Positions 33,387 to 42,488 of a stretch of 64,000 bases of DNA are shown in pieces (the stretch's first letter is position 1; each line of letters begins with the position of its first letter). The position numbers and the translations under genes were made by a program. The DNA lies in NCBI RefSeq assembly GCF_014384805.1, contig NZ_JACRSS010000001.1:744001-808000 (forward strand), read 5' to 3'. The stretch comes from Guopingia tenuis (GTDB lineage: Bacteria > Bacillota > Clostridia > Christensenellales > Christensenellaceae). The notes below the pieces were generated by a model. That model did not search any database. It saw nothing but the letters and a program-made list of their open reading frames with translations, and had not been told where the DNA came from.

Positions 33387-35555
33387 TCACTCCACAATTT
33401 TCAGCGGAGCAAAGGAGAGGAACATCTTGCGTTCCCCATCCGGGAACTTGATAGAGGCCACCCTCTGCGTTCCCTCGCCAGAGATCGAAAGAATCGCCCC
33501 CCGGCCAAACTTGGTGTGCTCCACCTCCATACCCACGGCAAAGGACGCCGAATCTGCCTTGACCTGGGGCTTGAACTCGATCTGCGGCTTGAAAACCACG
33601 GTTTGCTTGGGTTCCTTCGCCCGGCGCACCGGCGCGGGCGCCGCCAGAATATCCAGCATCCCCTCGGGAATATCATCCAGAAACCGGGACGGATGGTTCT
33701 CGTTGGAGCCGGAATACAGATTGCGGCTGGCGCAGTTGGTGAGATAGAGAAGCTGCTTTGCCCGGGTGATGCCCACATAGCAGAGCCGCCTCTCTTCATC
33801 CACCTTATCCTCGGCAATGGACCGGCGGGAGGGGAACACATTTTCCTCCATGCCCACCAGGAATACCGTATCGAATTCCAGTCCCTTGGCGCTGTGCAGC
33901 GTCATCAGCGTGACGCTGCCTTCCTCTGCCGTAGTGTCCATATCCGAAATGAGGGAGATAGAGGCCAGAAAATCCGCCAGCGTCGCCTCAGGATTTTGCT
34001 TTTCAAAGGTATAGGCCGAATTGATCAGCTCTTCAATATTCTCAATCTTTGTCTCTGCCTCGGTGCTGTCCTGCAAAAGCAGCATCTCCCGGTATCCCGA
34101 AGCGTTGAACACCACCTCCATCTGTTCGCCCAGGCTCTTTCCTTCCGACATCTCCCGAATATCCCGAAAGACCTGGATGCACCCGGAGAATTTTCCGGAG
34201 GCGCCGCTGCCGATAAATTCCTCGGCATATTCCATGGCGTCGATGAGAGACATGCCCCGCTCCTGGGCATAATTGCGCAGCTTTTCGATGGAGATTTCCC
34301 CGATGCCCCGTTTGGGGGTGTTGACAATGCGCAGAAAGGCCGTATCCGCCTGCTCGTTTTCCAAAACAGTCAGATAGGCCACCATATCCTTGATTTCCTT
34401 GCGCTCATAGAAACTCTGCCCGCCATAGACCTGATAGGGAATGCCATAGGTGCGCAGCTTTTCTTCCAGCACACGGGACTGGGTATGCATCCGGTAAAGC
34501 ACGGAAATATCCGCATAGGACTTGCCTTCCCGAACCAGCCTGTCGATCTCCTTGGCAACGAATTCCGCCTCGGCATACTCGTTGGGAGCGGTATATACCC
34601 GGGGCTTGGGCCCTTCCTTCCGGGCAGACCAGAGCGTCTTTCCCTTTCTCTCCCGCGCCTTGGAAATCACGGCATTGGCCGCATCCAGAATCCGTTCATG
34701 GGAGCGGTAGTTCTGCTCCAGCTTGATGACGGTTGTATCCTGATAATCCTTTTCAAAGTCCAGGATATTGCGGATATCCGCCCCCCGCCAGGCATAGATG
34801 CTCTGGTCGTCGTCGCCCACGACAAAGATATTGCCGTGCTTTTCGCTCAAAATTTTCACCAGGGCATACTGCACACTGTTGGTATCCTGGTATTCGTCCA
34901 CCAGAACATATTCGTATTTATTCGTATAATAGCTGCGGGTTTTGGGGTCCTCTTCCAGAACGCGGAGCATATTCAGGAGAAGATCGTCAAAATCCATGGC
35001 ATTTTCGGCCCGCAGCCGCTCGGTATAGGCGTGGTATACGGCCTTCATATCCTCGCTGTATCCCTCGCAGACATCCTCAATATAGTTCTCCGGTGCCTCC
35101 TTGGCGCAGGCGTTCTTTGCCGCGCTGATGACGCTCATGCAGCGCCCCGGCGTGAGGATATTGCTTTCCAGCTGTTTATCCGATAAAATCCGCTTTAAAA
35201 CTGTTTTGCAGTCGGCGCTGTCATAGATGGTGAAATTCCGGTCATAGCCGATTTTATCCGCGTCATAACGCAGAAACCGGGCGCACATGGAATGGAACGT
35301 GGAGATCATGATGTCTCCGGCGGCCGCGCCGGTGAGCTTTTCAATCCGCTCTCGCATCTCCCGCGCGGCTTTGTTGGTAAACGTAATAGCCAGAATTGAG
35401 GCCGGGGAAACTCCTTTTTCCTTTATGAGATAGGCCACCCGGTTGGTGAGGACGCTGGTTTTCCCCGATCCGGCGCCCGCCAGCACCAACACCGGCCCTT
35501 TTGTCGTGGTTACGGCTTTTCTTTGCACATCACTCAGAAAATCCAGATTCATCAT
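33387..35555 (-). CDS. pcrA: UvrD/PcrA-type DNA helicase
   Basis: 722 aa SF1A helicase. Motif I is LAGAGSGKTSVLTNR (residues 26-40), motif II VDEYQDTN, motif III GDDDQSIYAWRGA, and later LMTLHSAKGLEFD (motif V) and YVGITRAKQLLYL (motif VI). A C-terminal Tudor-like domain (AVGMEVEHTKFGRGAI) binds RNA polymerase in relatives. It acts in repair and in clearing recombination and transcription-replication conflicts. Confidence 0.96.
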   Translation of the reverse strand: MMNLDFLSDVQRKAVTTTKGPVLVLAGAGSGKTSVLTNRVAYLIKEKGVSPASILAITFTNKAAREMRERIEKLTGAAAGDIMISTFHSMCARFLRYDADKIGYDRNFTIYDSADCKTVLKRILSDKQLESNILTPGRCMSVISAAKNACAKEAPENYIEDVCEGYSEDMKAVYHAYTERLRAENAMDFDDLLLNMLRVLEEDPKTRSYYTNKYEYVLVDEYQDTNSVQYALVKILSEKHGNIFVVGDDDQSIYAWRGADIRNILDFEKDYQDTTVIKLEQNYRSHERILDAANAVISKARERKGKTLWSARKEGPKPRVYTAPNEYAEAEFVAKEIDRLVREGKSYADISVLYRMHTQSRVLEEKLRTYGIPYQVYGGQSFYERKEIKDMVAYLTVLENEQADTAFLRIVNTPKRGIGEISIEKLRNYAQERGMSLIDAMEYAEEFIGSGASGKFSGCIQVFRDIREMSEGKSLGEQMEVVFNASGYREMLLLQDSTEAETKIENIEELINSAYTFEKQNPEATLADFLASISLISDMDTTAEEGSVTLMTLHSAKGLEFDTVFLVGMEENVFPSRRSIAEDKVDEERRLCYVGITRAKQLLYLTNCASRNLYSGSNENHPSRFLDDIPEGMLDILAAPAPVRRAKEPKQTVVFKPQIEFKPQVKADSASFAVGMEVEHTKFGRGAILSISGEGTQRVASIKFPDGERKMFLSFAPLKIVE

Positions 35556-35581
35556 GCTGCTTTTTTAACTCCTTCACGCGT

Positions 35582-35881
35582 TTACTTATTGTCTTCCCCA
35601 TCTTCCAAGCGCGCAAGTACCATTCTATAACCGCCGCTGCCATAATTCAAGCATTTGTTGACCCGGCTGACCGTCGCCGTGGAGGCCCCGGTTACCTCGG
35701 AAATATGGCCGCAGGTATATTTTTTATGGAGCATACCGGCGACTTTCAGCCGCTGGGCCGCCGCATCCAGCTCGGAAATGGTATATAGATCTTCAAAGAA
35801 CGCCTGGCATTCCTCTTCATTTTTCAAGGAAAGAATGGCGCGATAGAGCTTTTGATAGTCCTTTTTATTTCCCTTTTCCAT
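35582..35881 (-). CDS. yerC: YerC/YecD TrpR-like DNA-binding protein
   Basis: 99 aa, all helical. The C-terminal half has a TrpR-like helix-turn-helix: AAAQRLKVAGML, then GHISEVTGASTATVSRVNKCL (recognition helix), with NYGSGGYRMVL at the end. The family occurs upstream of pcrA in Bacillus and Clostridia; its regulatory targets are not known to me. Here it precedes pcrA by 26 bp and is likely co-transcribed. Confidence 0.93.
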   Translation of the reverse strand: MEKGNKKDYQKLYRAILSLKNEEECQAFFEDLYTISELDAAAQRLKVAGMLHKKYTCGHISEVTGASTATVSRVNKCLNYGSGGYRMVLARLEDGEDNK

Positions 35882-36053
35882 ATATGTCGCTCCTCTTTAA
35901 AACAGTGCAGGATCGCTTCCCGCGCAAACGGAAACCCCCTTGCCGCTTTTCTTTTGGAAACACAAAAAATCTATTTCCATTTTATCATAGGAAAACGCCT
36001 TTCGCAATTCTTCCCGGCAAAAGAATTTATCCTGTTAAAATGCGAATACCCTC

Positions 36054-36083
36054 AAAAAAAAATGGATTTGTCGCCAAATCCAT
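36054..36083 (-). terminator. Rho-independent terminator after the SSB-like gene
   Basis: Minus strand: ATGGATTT, six-base loop, AAATCCAT (36083-36062), directly followed by a run of nine T. It lies 16 bp after the stop. 35882-36053 otherwise shows only A/T-rich upstream sequence for yerC. Confidence 0.92.
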
Positions 36084-36098
36084 TCCGTTTAGAAATCA

Positions 36099-36725
36099 TC
36101 ATTCCCCTGCCGGCGGTTCCTGCAGGGACAGGGCAGAGGCCGAAACCTCATAGGCAACCCGGCGGATCCTCTCCCCGCTTTCCAGGAGCTTTTCATATTC
36201 CCGGCTCTGGATGCGCCCTTCCACCCGGATCTTCTGCCCCACCGGAAGATTTTTCGCCATCCGGGCGTTGCGCCCCCAGGCAATGGTGGGGATATAGTCG
36301 GATTTGTTATAGGAGCGGTTCACGGCCACCAGCATATCCGTGATTTCCCGGCCAAAGGGCGTCGTCCGGTAAATGGGCGGCTTGCATAAAAATCCCGTCA
36401 TCTCCATCCGGTTCAGGCAATCTCCCTCCGGAAAACCATAGATTTCCTTGGCAAATATCTTGAGCTCCAGGCGGCTGCTTCCTTCAATGATCCGGTTATA
36501 GGAGCGAAGCTGCCCCCGCAGCCCGATCCGCGCACCTTTACTCAGCCCGGCCTGCGCCAGCAGCCTTTCCGGAAGGATAACGGGAAGCACATCCACATGC
36601 CCGCTCAGCCGCGGGACCTCCAGGGGAAAGATAAAAAAGGATTCCCCATAGATGCTGTGGCTTGGTTTTGGCTCTTCCAGGACCTTCCCGGATAATTCTG
36701 CCTGATTGGTTTCATTTGTTATCAT
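36099..36725 (-). CDS. Two-domain single-stranded DNA-binding protein-like protein
   Basis: 208 aa. The C-terminal half (about residues 105-200) is a clear SSB-type OB fold: RTTPFGREITDMLVAVNR, DYIPTIAWG, VEGRIQSREY and YEVSASAL. The N-terminal half (about 10-95) has the same strand pattern in diverged form (ELSGKVLEEP, IGLRGQLRSYN). There is no acidic SSB C-tail (DDDIPF type), so interaction with repair partners by that route is not expected. It is a known clostridial tandem-OB type whose role, beyond likely ssDNA binding, is unclear. Its own terminator follows. Confidence 0.8.
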   Translation of the reverse strand: MITNETNQAELSGKVLEEPKPSHSIYGESFFIFPLEVPRLSGHVDVLPVILPERLLAQAGLSKGARIGLRGQLRSYNRIIEGSSRLELKIFAKEIYGFPEGDCLNRMEMTGFLCKPPIYRTTPFGREITDMLVAVNRSYNKSDYIPTIAWGRNARMAKNLPVGQKIRVEGRIQSREYEKLLESGERIRRVAYEVSASALSLQEPPAGE

Positions 36726-36750
36726 ATTGGCCTCCGTAGCTCAGGAATTT

Positions 36751-37581
36751 CTATTCGCCTTCTTTTGTGGTCTGCGCGTCTTTGGCATCCGGGGAGCGCA
36801 GGGAATCCTCCGTCTCCCTGGCCCGTTGTATCCCGTTGATATCCACAATATAATTTTCCTGCATCGCCATCTCGCTGAGGGGCGTAAAGCTGTATCCCAG
36901 CTCTTTTAGCTGGTCGATGACTGCCGCCAGAGCCTCGGGCGTATCTTTCACATTATTCTGGAACAGCACGATGGCGCCGGGCTTGCAGTTGGAAACCACC
37001 TGTTTTGTGATGGCCTCCGCCCCCTCTCCTTTCCAGTCCTTGGAGTCAATGCTCCAGCGGACGGGAATCAGCCCCTCTTTGCGCAGGGCGGCATAGACCT
37101 CCTCGCTGCATGCGCCATAGGGTGGGCGGATAAAGGGAGTGTCCGTCCCGGCTTCCAGCTTCAGGAAGGACCGGGCAGCCTGAGCGTCCCTGGCAATCGC
37201 GTCTGCTTCCATCTCGTTATATCTCTCATGGGTCATGGAATGGCTGATGATATCATGCCCTTCCTCCCGGATGGCCCGGAGCAGCTCGTCATTTTCCTGC
37301 CCCCAAGCGCCCATGACGGCAAAGGTGGCGCGCACGCCTTTATCTTTGAGCACCTGGAGAATTGCCTCGGTCTGATCCTCGCCAAAGGCCGTGTCAAAGG
37401 TCAGGCAGATTTCCTTTTTATCCGTGTCCACACTGCAGACCGCCGTTCCTTCTCCCGATGAACTGAAGGTTTGCGTGTCCCCGCCGATTGCCACTTTGGT
37501 ATATACCGCCGCGCCTGTAAGCAACAACACAAACACCAGCACCCGAACGAGCACTTTCTTTTTCAAAACAAAAACACGCAT
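36751..37581 (-). CDS. Polysaccharide deacetylase, PdaB-like
   Basis: 276 aa. An N-terminal membrane anchor or signal (about residues 8-30) precedes a NodB fold. Motif 1 is LTFDTAFG with Asp63 but without the second aspartate of canonical TFDDG, as in sporulation PdaB proteins. Motif 2 is HSMTH (His114, His118) and motif 3 RPPYG. It may act on peptidoglycan or another surface glycan; the altered motif leaves activity uncertain. The C-terminal charged tail (from about residue 255) is extra. It lies 25 bp ahead of the SSB-like gene. Confidence 0.85.
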   Translation of the reverse strand: MRVFVLKKKVLVRVLVFVLLLTGAAVYTKVAIGGDTQTFSSSGEGTAVCSVDTDKKEICLTFDTAFGEDQTEAILQVLKDKGVRATFAVMGAWGQENDELLRAIREEGHDIISHSMTHERYNEMEADAIARDAQAARSFLKLEAGTDTPFIRPPYGACSEEVYAALRKEGLIPVRWSIDSKDWKGEGAEAITKQVVSNCKPGAIVLFQNNVKDTPEALAAVIDQLKELGYSFTPLSEMAMQENYIVDINGIQRARETEDSLRSPDAKDAQTTKEGE

Positions 37582-37846
37582 CGCCGCACCGCCTCAATAC
37601 AAAGAATCTATGCTATATGTACGATAAAAATCCCCGGTTTATGTCCGTAGGCCCGGCGAAAAAAATATCTGTTGCCAAATAAGCAATTTTCTCTTGTGTC
37701 CATACCATGAAGAGCATATAATAGACTGCGTATGAACAATACCCGGATATAAAGTTTTCTGCGCCGCCGGCATAAAAGAAACACTGCGGTATATTTTACA
37801 CAGTTTATGTTTCGCCGCGGTTAAAAATCCGAGAAGGGAGAAGGCC

Positions 37847-38416
37847 ATGCAGCCACAGCTATCGAATTCCTGCTGCTTTTCGGGCCACCGGCCGGATAAG
37901 CTTCCCCCGGAGCAAAGTCCGGAGGGGCAGCAGCTCCGTGCCCTGCTCCGGGAAATGGTGTGCTCAAAGCTCCGGGAAGGCTGCACGCATTTTTACTGCG
38001 GCATGGCCCGGGGCGCGGATATCTGGTTCGCCGAGACAGTTCTCGCGCTGGCCATGGAACAGCCGTCCCTGGGCATCCGCCTCTATCCCATGGTGCCTTT
38101 CCCCGGGCAGGAGGGGAAACCGGGAACCGCCTATTATTCCCGCTATCACGCCATTCTGCGGCAGTCCGAACCGCCGCGGTATTTTTCTGCCGGATACTCC
38201 CTCTCCAGTTACCATATGCGAAACAGGGCAATGGTGGACGCCTGCGGCCATTTTCTTTCTATTTTCGACGGAAGCCCGGGCGGAACGCAGAAAACCTATG
38301 CGTATGCCGTGCAGAAACAGAGGAAGCGGCTGGTATATGATCCGAAAACCCGGCGGCTGTATTCCTGGCCCCACAAGGAGTCCATCGCATCCATTCTTAA
38401 TATATTTCCTTTATAG
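37847..38416 (+). CDS. SLOG-family (YpsA/DUF1273-like) nucleotide-binding protein
   Basis: 189 aa, with GGGAG just upstream of ATG. The Rossmann-like SLOG motifs CCFSGHRPDKLP (residues 9-20) and FYCGMARGADIWFAE (about 49-63) match YpsA-type proteins, followed by MRNRAMVDACG and GGTQKTYAYA. Relatives bind nucleotide-derived ligands; Bacillus YpsA affects cell division. Substrate unknown. The 265 bp upstream, shared with the divergent deacetylase, hold A/T-rich promoter-like sequence, with a short stretch (GCCCGGCGAAAA near 37651) that resembles a decayed repeat core. Confidence 0.82.
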   Translation: MQPQLSNSCCFSGHRPDKLPPEQSPEGQQLRALLREMVCSKLREGCTHFYCGMARGADIWFAETVLALAMEQPSLGIRLYPMVPFPGQEGKPGTAYYSRYHAILRQSEPPRYFSAGYSLSSYHMRNRAMVDACGHFLSIFDGSPGGTQKTYAYAVQKQRKRLVYDPKTRRLYSWPHKESIASILNIFPL

Positions 38417-38463
38417 GAAGTCCGCATATCCGCATTTTGAAACATGACAAGGGGATGATTATT

Positions 38464-39612
38464 TTGAAACCAGAAAAAGAAAAACCCATGACGCGCAAAC
38501 GGGATCTCCGGCTGGATATCATCCGGTGCATCGCCGCATTCAGTGTGATTTCCGTTCATTTCCTCTCCCACATCCAATACTATGAAGCCAGCATGGAGGG
38601 CGGGCGGATGTTCCTCATGACGCTGATGCGCACGGCTTTTATGGTCTGCGTACCTCTCTTTCTGATGCTGACCGGCTATCTCATGCACCAGAAGCAGCTT
38701 AAAAAGGGATATTATAAGGGAATTTTGAAAACCCTGGGAATCTATATCCTGGCCGCGCTGGCCTATCAGGTTTCCCTCTCCCTTTTCTCCGGCGCACCGG
38801 TCTCCCTGCGAAAATATCTCCTTCAGATTTTGGGATTCGGCGGATATGGCTGGTATATTGAAATGTATATCGGGTTATTTCTTCTGATCCCCTTTCTCAA
38901 CGCCATGTGGCGGGGGCTTAAGGGGCAGAAGCAGAAAATGCTTTTGATAGTCACTCTCCTGGCCCTGACTACGCTGCCCAGCCTTTTCAATATCTATGAC
39001 TGGCATACTCCCGGATTCTGGCAGCTTCCCAGCAGCGCTTCCTCCTTTCAGCGCATTGTGCCCGCCTGGTGGCTTCTTCTCTATCCGCTCACCTATTATT
39101 TCATCGGCGCCTATCTTCAGGAATATGGGCTGAAGCTCCGCGCCTGGCAGACGGCTTTGGCCCTTGCCGCCTGCATTGCCGCCTTTGGGGCTTTCCAATT
39201 CTATCGCAGCACCCCCGGCCCATTCCAGGTTACGCTGGCAACCGATTGGGGCGGTTTTCCGATTCTGATCGAAAGCGTTTTGCTGTTCCATCTCCTTCTT
39301 CAGATAAAAACCACGCGCATCCCCCGTTTTTTCCAGCTCTTATTCACCAAAATATCCGAGCTGTCCCTGGGGATCTATCTTGTCTCCATTATCTTTGACA
39401 ACATTTTCTATCCCCGCCTCGCTGCCGCAGTTTCCAGCGTGCCGCTGCGCCTGAATTACTATCCGGTGATCGTCCCGCTGGTATTTATCTGCTCCGCGCT
39501 GTTTTCCCAGCTTCTCCTTTGGATACAAAAAGCCATTGCCTGGCCCTTCCGCAGAATTCCCTGGAAAAAAGTCACAGCCCATCTGCAGATCAAGGGCGAA
39601 TCCGCTCTATAA
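38464..39612 (+). CDS. Acyltransferase family 3 membrane protein
   Basis: About 382 aa. The start is uncertain: TTG 38464 has AAGGGG nine bases ahead; TTG 38437 and ATG 38488 are alternatives. About ten membrane helices are present. The signature LDIIRCIAAFSVISVH near the N-terminus carries the arginine and histidine typical of O-acyltransferases of the AT3 family. FMVCVPLFLMLTGYL and a middle GGYGWYIEMYIGLFLLIP follow. Such proteins acylate surface glycans or lipids; the substrate is unknown. It is followed by a terminator and lies 47 bp after the SLOG gene. Confidence 0.9.
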   Translation: MKPEKEKPMTRKRDLRLDIIRCIAAFSVISVHFLSHIQYYEASMEGGRMFLMTLMRTAFMVCVPLFLMLTGYLMHQKQLKKGYYKGILKTLGIYILAALAYQVSLSLFSGAPVSLRKYLLQILGFGGYGWYIEMYIGLFLLIPFLNAMWRGLKGQKQKMLLIVTLLALTTLPSLFNIYDWHTPGFWQLPSSASSFQRIVPAWWLLLYPLTYYFIGAYLQEYGLKLRAWQTALALAACIAAFGAFQFYRSTPGPFQVTLATDWGGFPILIESVLLFHLLLQIKTTRIPRFFQLLFTKISELSLGIYLVSIIFDNIFYPRLAAAVSSVPLRLNYYPVIVPLVFICSALFSQLLLWIQKAIAWPFRRIPWKKVTAHLQIKGESAL

Positions 39613-39622
39613 ACTCATCTAA

Positions 39623-39648
39623 AAAACAGCTGGAATCCCGGCTGTTTT
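39623..39648 (+). terminator. Rho-independent terminator after the acyltransferase
   Basis: AAACAGC and GCTGTTT flank a 10-base loop, with a T tract interrupted by one G. The A/T-rich flanks could make it bidirectional. Confidence 0.8.
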
Positions 39649-39850
39649 TGTTTCCCCTTTTTATCTGAAACCTCTTTTTTAGAAAATATGTTTCTGCCTT
39701 GGCGACGCTTTTACAGGTTCCAAACACTTATATCTGGGAAATTCATCCAATTATGATATTAAATAGTTATCTTTACAATATCTTATAAGTATTTTTTCGT
39801 AATTTTATAGATAGAATACAGATAAAATTTTGTATAAGGATGTGGGTTCC

Positions 39851-40057
39851 ATGAGCAAAAAGCACGCCCTTTTGATTCGCATTGATTCCATGGTCATGCA
39901 GAAATTCGGGTATATCGCCCAATATCACGGCCGGTCAAAAAACAAGGAAATTGAAGTCATGATGCGCAGCGTTATCGACAGCTTCGAATATAAAAACGGC
40001 CCGATCCAGCCGGCTGATATCGCTGCGTCTTCCCAAAACGCCAAAAACCCCGGATAG
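39851..40057 (+). CDS. Arc/ribbon-helix-helix DNA-binding protein
   Basis: 68 aa from the ATG of MSKKHALLIRID, with AAGGATG about eight bases ahead. The short beta-strand LLIRIDSMV followed by two helices (MQKFGYIAQYHG and NKEIEVMMRSVIDSFE) and the GRSKNKEIE turn match Arc-like ribbon-helix-helix regulators common in Clostridia. The basic residues flanking the strand would contact DNA as a dimer. Targets unknown. It is monocistronic: a strongly A/T-rich upstream region (39660-39850) and a terminator 70 bp downstream. Confidence 0.82.
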   Translation: MSKKHALLIRIDSMVMQKFGYIAQYHGRSKNKEIEVMMRSVIDSFEYKNGPIQPADIAASSQNAKNPG

Positions 40058-40126
40058 AAAATTTTTTTGCACTCACCATCAGGATATCCGACAATAGCCC
40101 TTATATCCATAAATAAACGCGCGGCG

Positions 40127-40160
40127 AAGGGGACCCGATGAGCAGATCCCCTTTTAGTTT
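40127..40160 (+). terminator. Rho-independent terminator after the ribbon-helix-helix gene
   Basis: AAGGGGA and TCCCCTT flank a 13-base loop, followed by TTAGTTTTTG. 40160-40370 beyond it shows no gene. Confidence 0.8.
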
Positions 40161-40373
40161 TTGTTCTTCCGTCCAACCTATGAGTATTTTTATTTTATCA
40201 TCCTTTTGTTCTGCTGGGAGTGCGGGTAAAGTTGCCTTTTCCTGCTGCGCTGCAAGGCATCCTGGTTTTCTTCTGCGGAAAGCCGGCCATTCCCCCTGCC
40301 CTTCGCCGGCTTCTTGCTATCGGCGCACTGCCGCTCCCATACCCTGGAGCCCCTTCCCTTTCCTATAAAATCA

Positions 40374-40404
40374 AAAACAGCGCGGCCGAAAACCGCACTG
40401 TTTT
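40374..40404 (-). terminator. Rho-independent terminator after putP
   Basis: Minus strand: AACAGTGCGG and CCGCGCTGTT (with G-T pairs) flank a seven-base loop, followed by TTTGATTTT. It lies 35 bp past the putP stop. Confidence 0.8.
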
Positions 40405-40438
40405 ACTGTTTTTTCTTTTTGTCCGCCCAAAGGAACCG

Positions 40439-42013
40439 TCAATCCGCCTTTGCCTTCAAAGCTTCCTTCACCTTGGCGAAATCCGAGAGGATCTCTTCCT
40501 CCGGCTCCTTGGTGAGCAGGGAAACCACCACAATCACGATGCAGGAAACCAGGAATGCCGGCAACAGTTCATAGATATCAAACGCGCCGCCCAGAGGCCG
40601 GACCAGCAGGTTCCAGATAAACACCGTAGCCGCGCCCGAGAGCATTCCGGCGATGGCGCCCGCCCGCGTCGTCCGCTTCCAGAAGAGCGAGAACAGTAGC
40701 AACGGCCCAAAGGTCGCGCCGAAGCCGGCCCAGGCAAAGGATACAATGGTGAAGATCACGCTGTTTTCATCCAGCGCAATGATGATCCCGATGGCCGCAA
40801 CCACCAGAAGCGTGATGCGCGAAATGATCATGACCTGTTTATCCGTGGCATCCTTCTTGAAGATCCCCTGGAAGATATTTTTGGAAACGGCAGATGCCGC
40901 GATCAGCAAATACGAATCCGAAGAGCTGATGGTCGCCGCCAATATGCCCGCCATAGCGATGCCTGCGATGAGGGGCGGCAGAAGGTTGGTGGAAATTACG
41001 ATGAAAATATTTTCCGCCGTGCTGGAGGTCAGAAGCTCGGTGGGATAGATCACCCGGCCGACCAGGCCCAGGAATACCGCCACTCCGAGGGAAATCACAC
41101 ACCATACCGTCGCAATCCGGCGGGACTTTTTCAATTCGCTGGATTTGCGGATAGCCATAAACCGGAGCAGAACCTGGGGAACGCCGAAATAGCCAAGGCC
41201 CCAGGAGAGGGTGGATACCACCTTCAAAAAGCCATATTCTCCCGCCGCACCGAATACCGGAGCCCCGGCCTGAACGATCTGCACGCCCTCCGCCGTCGTC
41301 TGCGGATTGGCGATGCCGAAGAATTCAAAGAACCCGGGAATGCTTTTGATGTTGTTCATCACCGCATCCAGGCCGCCCGCCGCAGAAACCGCCACAATGA
41401 GCACTCCGCTCAGGGCAAGAATCATGACAATGGCCTGCATGAAATCCGAAGCACTCTCCGCCAGAAACCCGCCGAGGAAGGTATAAATGATAACAAAGAG
41501 AGCGCCCGCAATCATCATGGCCTGATAGGGCATTCCAAACAGGGTGCTGAAGAGCTTGCCGCAGGTGACAAAACAGCTCCCGGCATAGACCGTGAAGAAT
41601 ACCAGAATGAAAATGGCCGCAATCATCATGATGACCTTTTTCTTCTCCCGGAAGCGGTTAGAGAAGAAATCCGGAATCGTGATGGCATCCCCGGCTATCA
41701 CAGAATACTGCCGCAGCCGCCGCGCCACGATCAGCCAGTTGATATACGTTCCAATCGCCAGACCGGCCGCCGTCCAGAGAGCATCCGCCAGGCCGCACCA
41801 ATAGGCCACGCCCGGCAGGCCCATCAGAAGCCAGCCGCTCATATCCGATGCCTCGGCGCTCATGGCCGCCACCCAGGGACCCAGGCCGCGCCCGCCAATA
41901 AAGAAGTTTTCGGAATTTTTGTTAGCCCGTTTCATATAATACAGGCCGATGCCGATGACCGCCAGAATATAGACGACCATGGCGATAAAGATTTGCAGCG
42001 TTTTTCCGTCCAT
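40439..42013 (-). CDS. putP: Sodium/proline symporter PutP
   Basis: 524 aa from the ATG of MDGKTLQIFIAM, with GGGAGGAAAC directly ahead. About 13 membrane helices of the sodium:solute symporter family. Signature parts are GRGLGPWVAAMSAEASDMSGWLLMG split across the first helices (sodium and substrate residues) and, near residues 320-360, the GIAMAGILAATISSSDSYLL region with the conserved Ser/Thr. It imports proline with sodium for nutrition or osmoprotection. It has its own promoter and terminator. Confidence 0.93.
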   Translation of the reverse strand: MDGKTLQIFIAMVVYILAVIGIGLYYMKRANKNSENFFIGGRGLGPWVAAMSAEASDMSGWLLMGLPGVAYWCGLADALWTAAGLAIGTYINWLIVARRLRQYSVIAGDAITIPDFFSNRFREKKKVIMMIAAIFILVFFTVYAGSCFVTCGKLFSTLFGMPYQAMMIAGALFVIIYTFLGGFLAESASDFMQAIVMILALSGVLIVAVSAAGGLDAVMNNIKSIPGFFEFFGIANPQTTAEGVQIVQAGAPVFGAAGEYGFLKVVSTLSWGLGYFGVPQVLLRFMAIRKSSELKKSRRIATVWCVISLGVAVFLGLVGRVIYPTELLTSSTAENIFIVISTNLLPPLIAGIAMAGILAATISSSDSYLLIAASAVSKNIFQGIFKKDATDKQVMIISRITLLVVAAIGIIIALDENSVIFTIVSFAWAGFGATFGPLLLFSLFWKRTTRAGAIAGMLSGAATVFIWNLLVRPLGGAFDIYELLPAFLVSCIVIVVVSLLTKEPEEEILSDFAKVKEALKAKAD

Positions 42014-42091
42014 GTTTCCTCCCGCAGAAAAAAGCAAAAGGAATCCCTTCCCCGCCCATCTGCATTTTTATAATTTCGAATGATCTTTTTT

Positions 42092-42120
42092 ATTATAGTA
42101 AAATATGGCGGCCAGCGCAA
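42092..42120 (-). promoter_or_regulatory. Promoter of putP
   Basis: Leftward -35 TTGCGC (42120-42115), 17-bp spacer, -10 TATAAT (42097-42092). The leader is about 70 nt. 42121-42435 has no gene I can support. Confidence 0.6.
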
Positions 42121-42435
42121 GGAAAAAATACACTTTTCCCCGGTATTTCGAGAAAAAACAGCTATTTTTGCCGTAAATCTTCCCCGAAACCATATTTTCG
42201 TGTTTTTGCTGTTCTCCCCTTTCCCGCTTCGCTTTCCATTTCCGGCAGGCCGGGCATATATCATTATCAATCATTCTTTCCCGTATGCCATGGGGAGCTG
42301 CCAAATCATTTTCCGTTTGTTTTCATCTGCTGCCGGGCAGAATATCCGCCGAAGCCATTGGCGAAATGCGAAACAACAGCCCAGGGCGACAATCTTCTAT
42401 ATTCCGTTTGGGTCCGGCAGAATATTCCCGGCATA

Positions 42436-42472
42436 GAAAAACAGGCGCCGGTTTTCCATACGCCTGTTTTTC
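42436..42472 (-). terminator. Terminator closing the aspS-gatC/gatA/gatB operon
   Basis: A perfect stem AAAAACAGGCG ... CGCCTGTTTTT with a 13-base loop, symmetric so it may act in both directions. It starts 17 bp beyond the gatB stop. Confidence 0.9.
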
Positions 42473-42488
42473 TATCAGCGGCTTTCGC

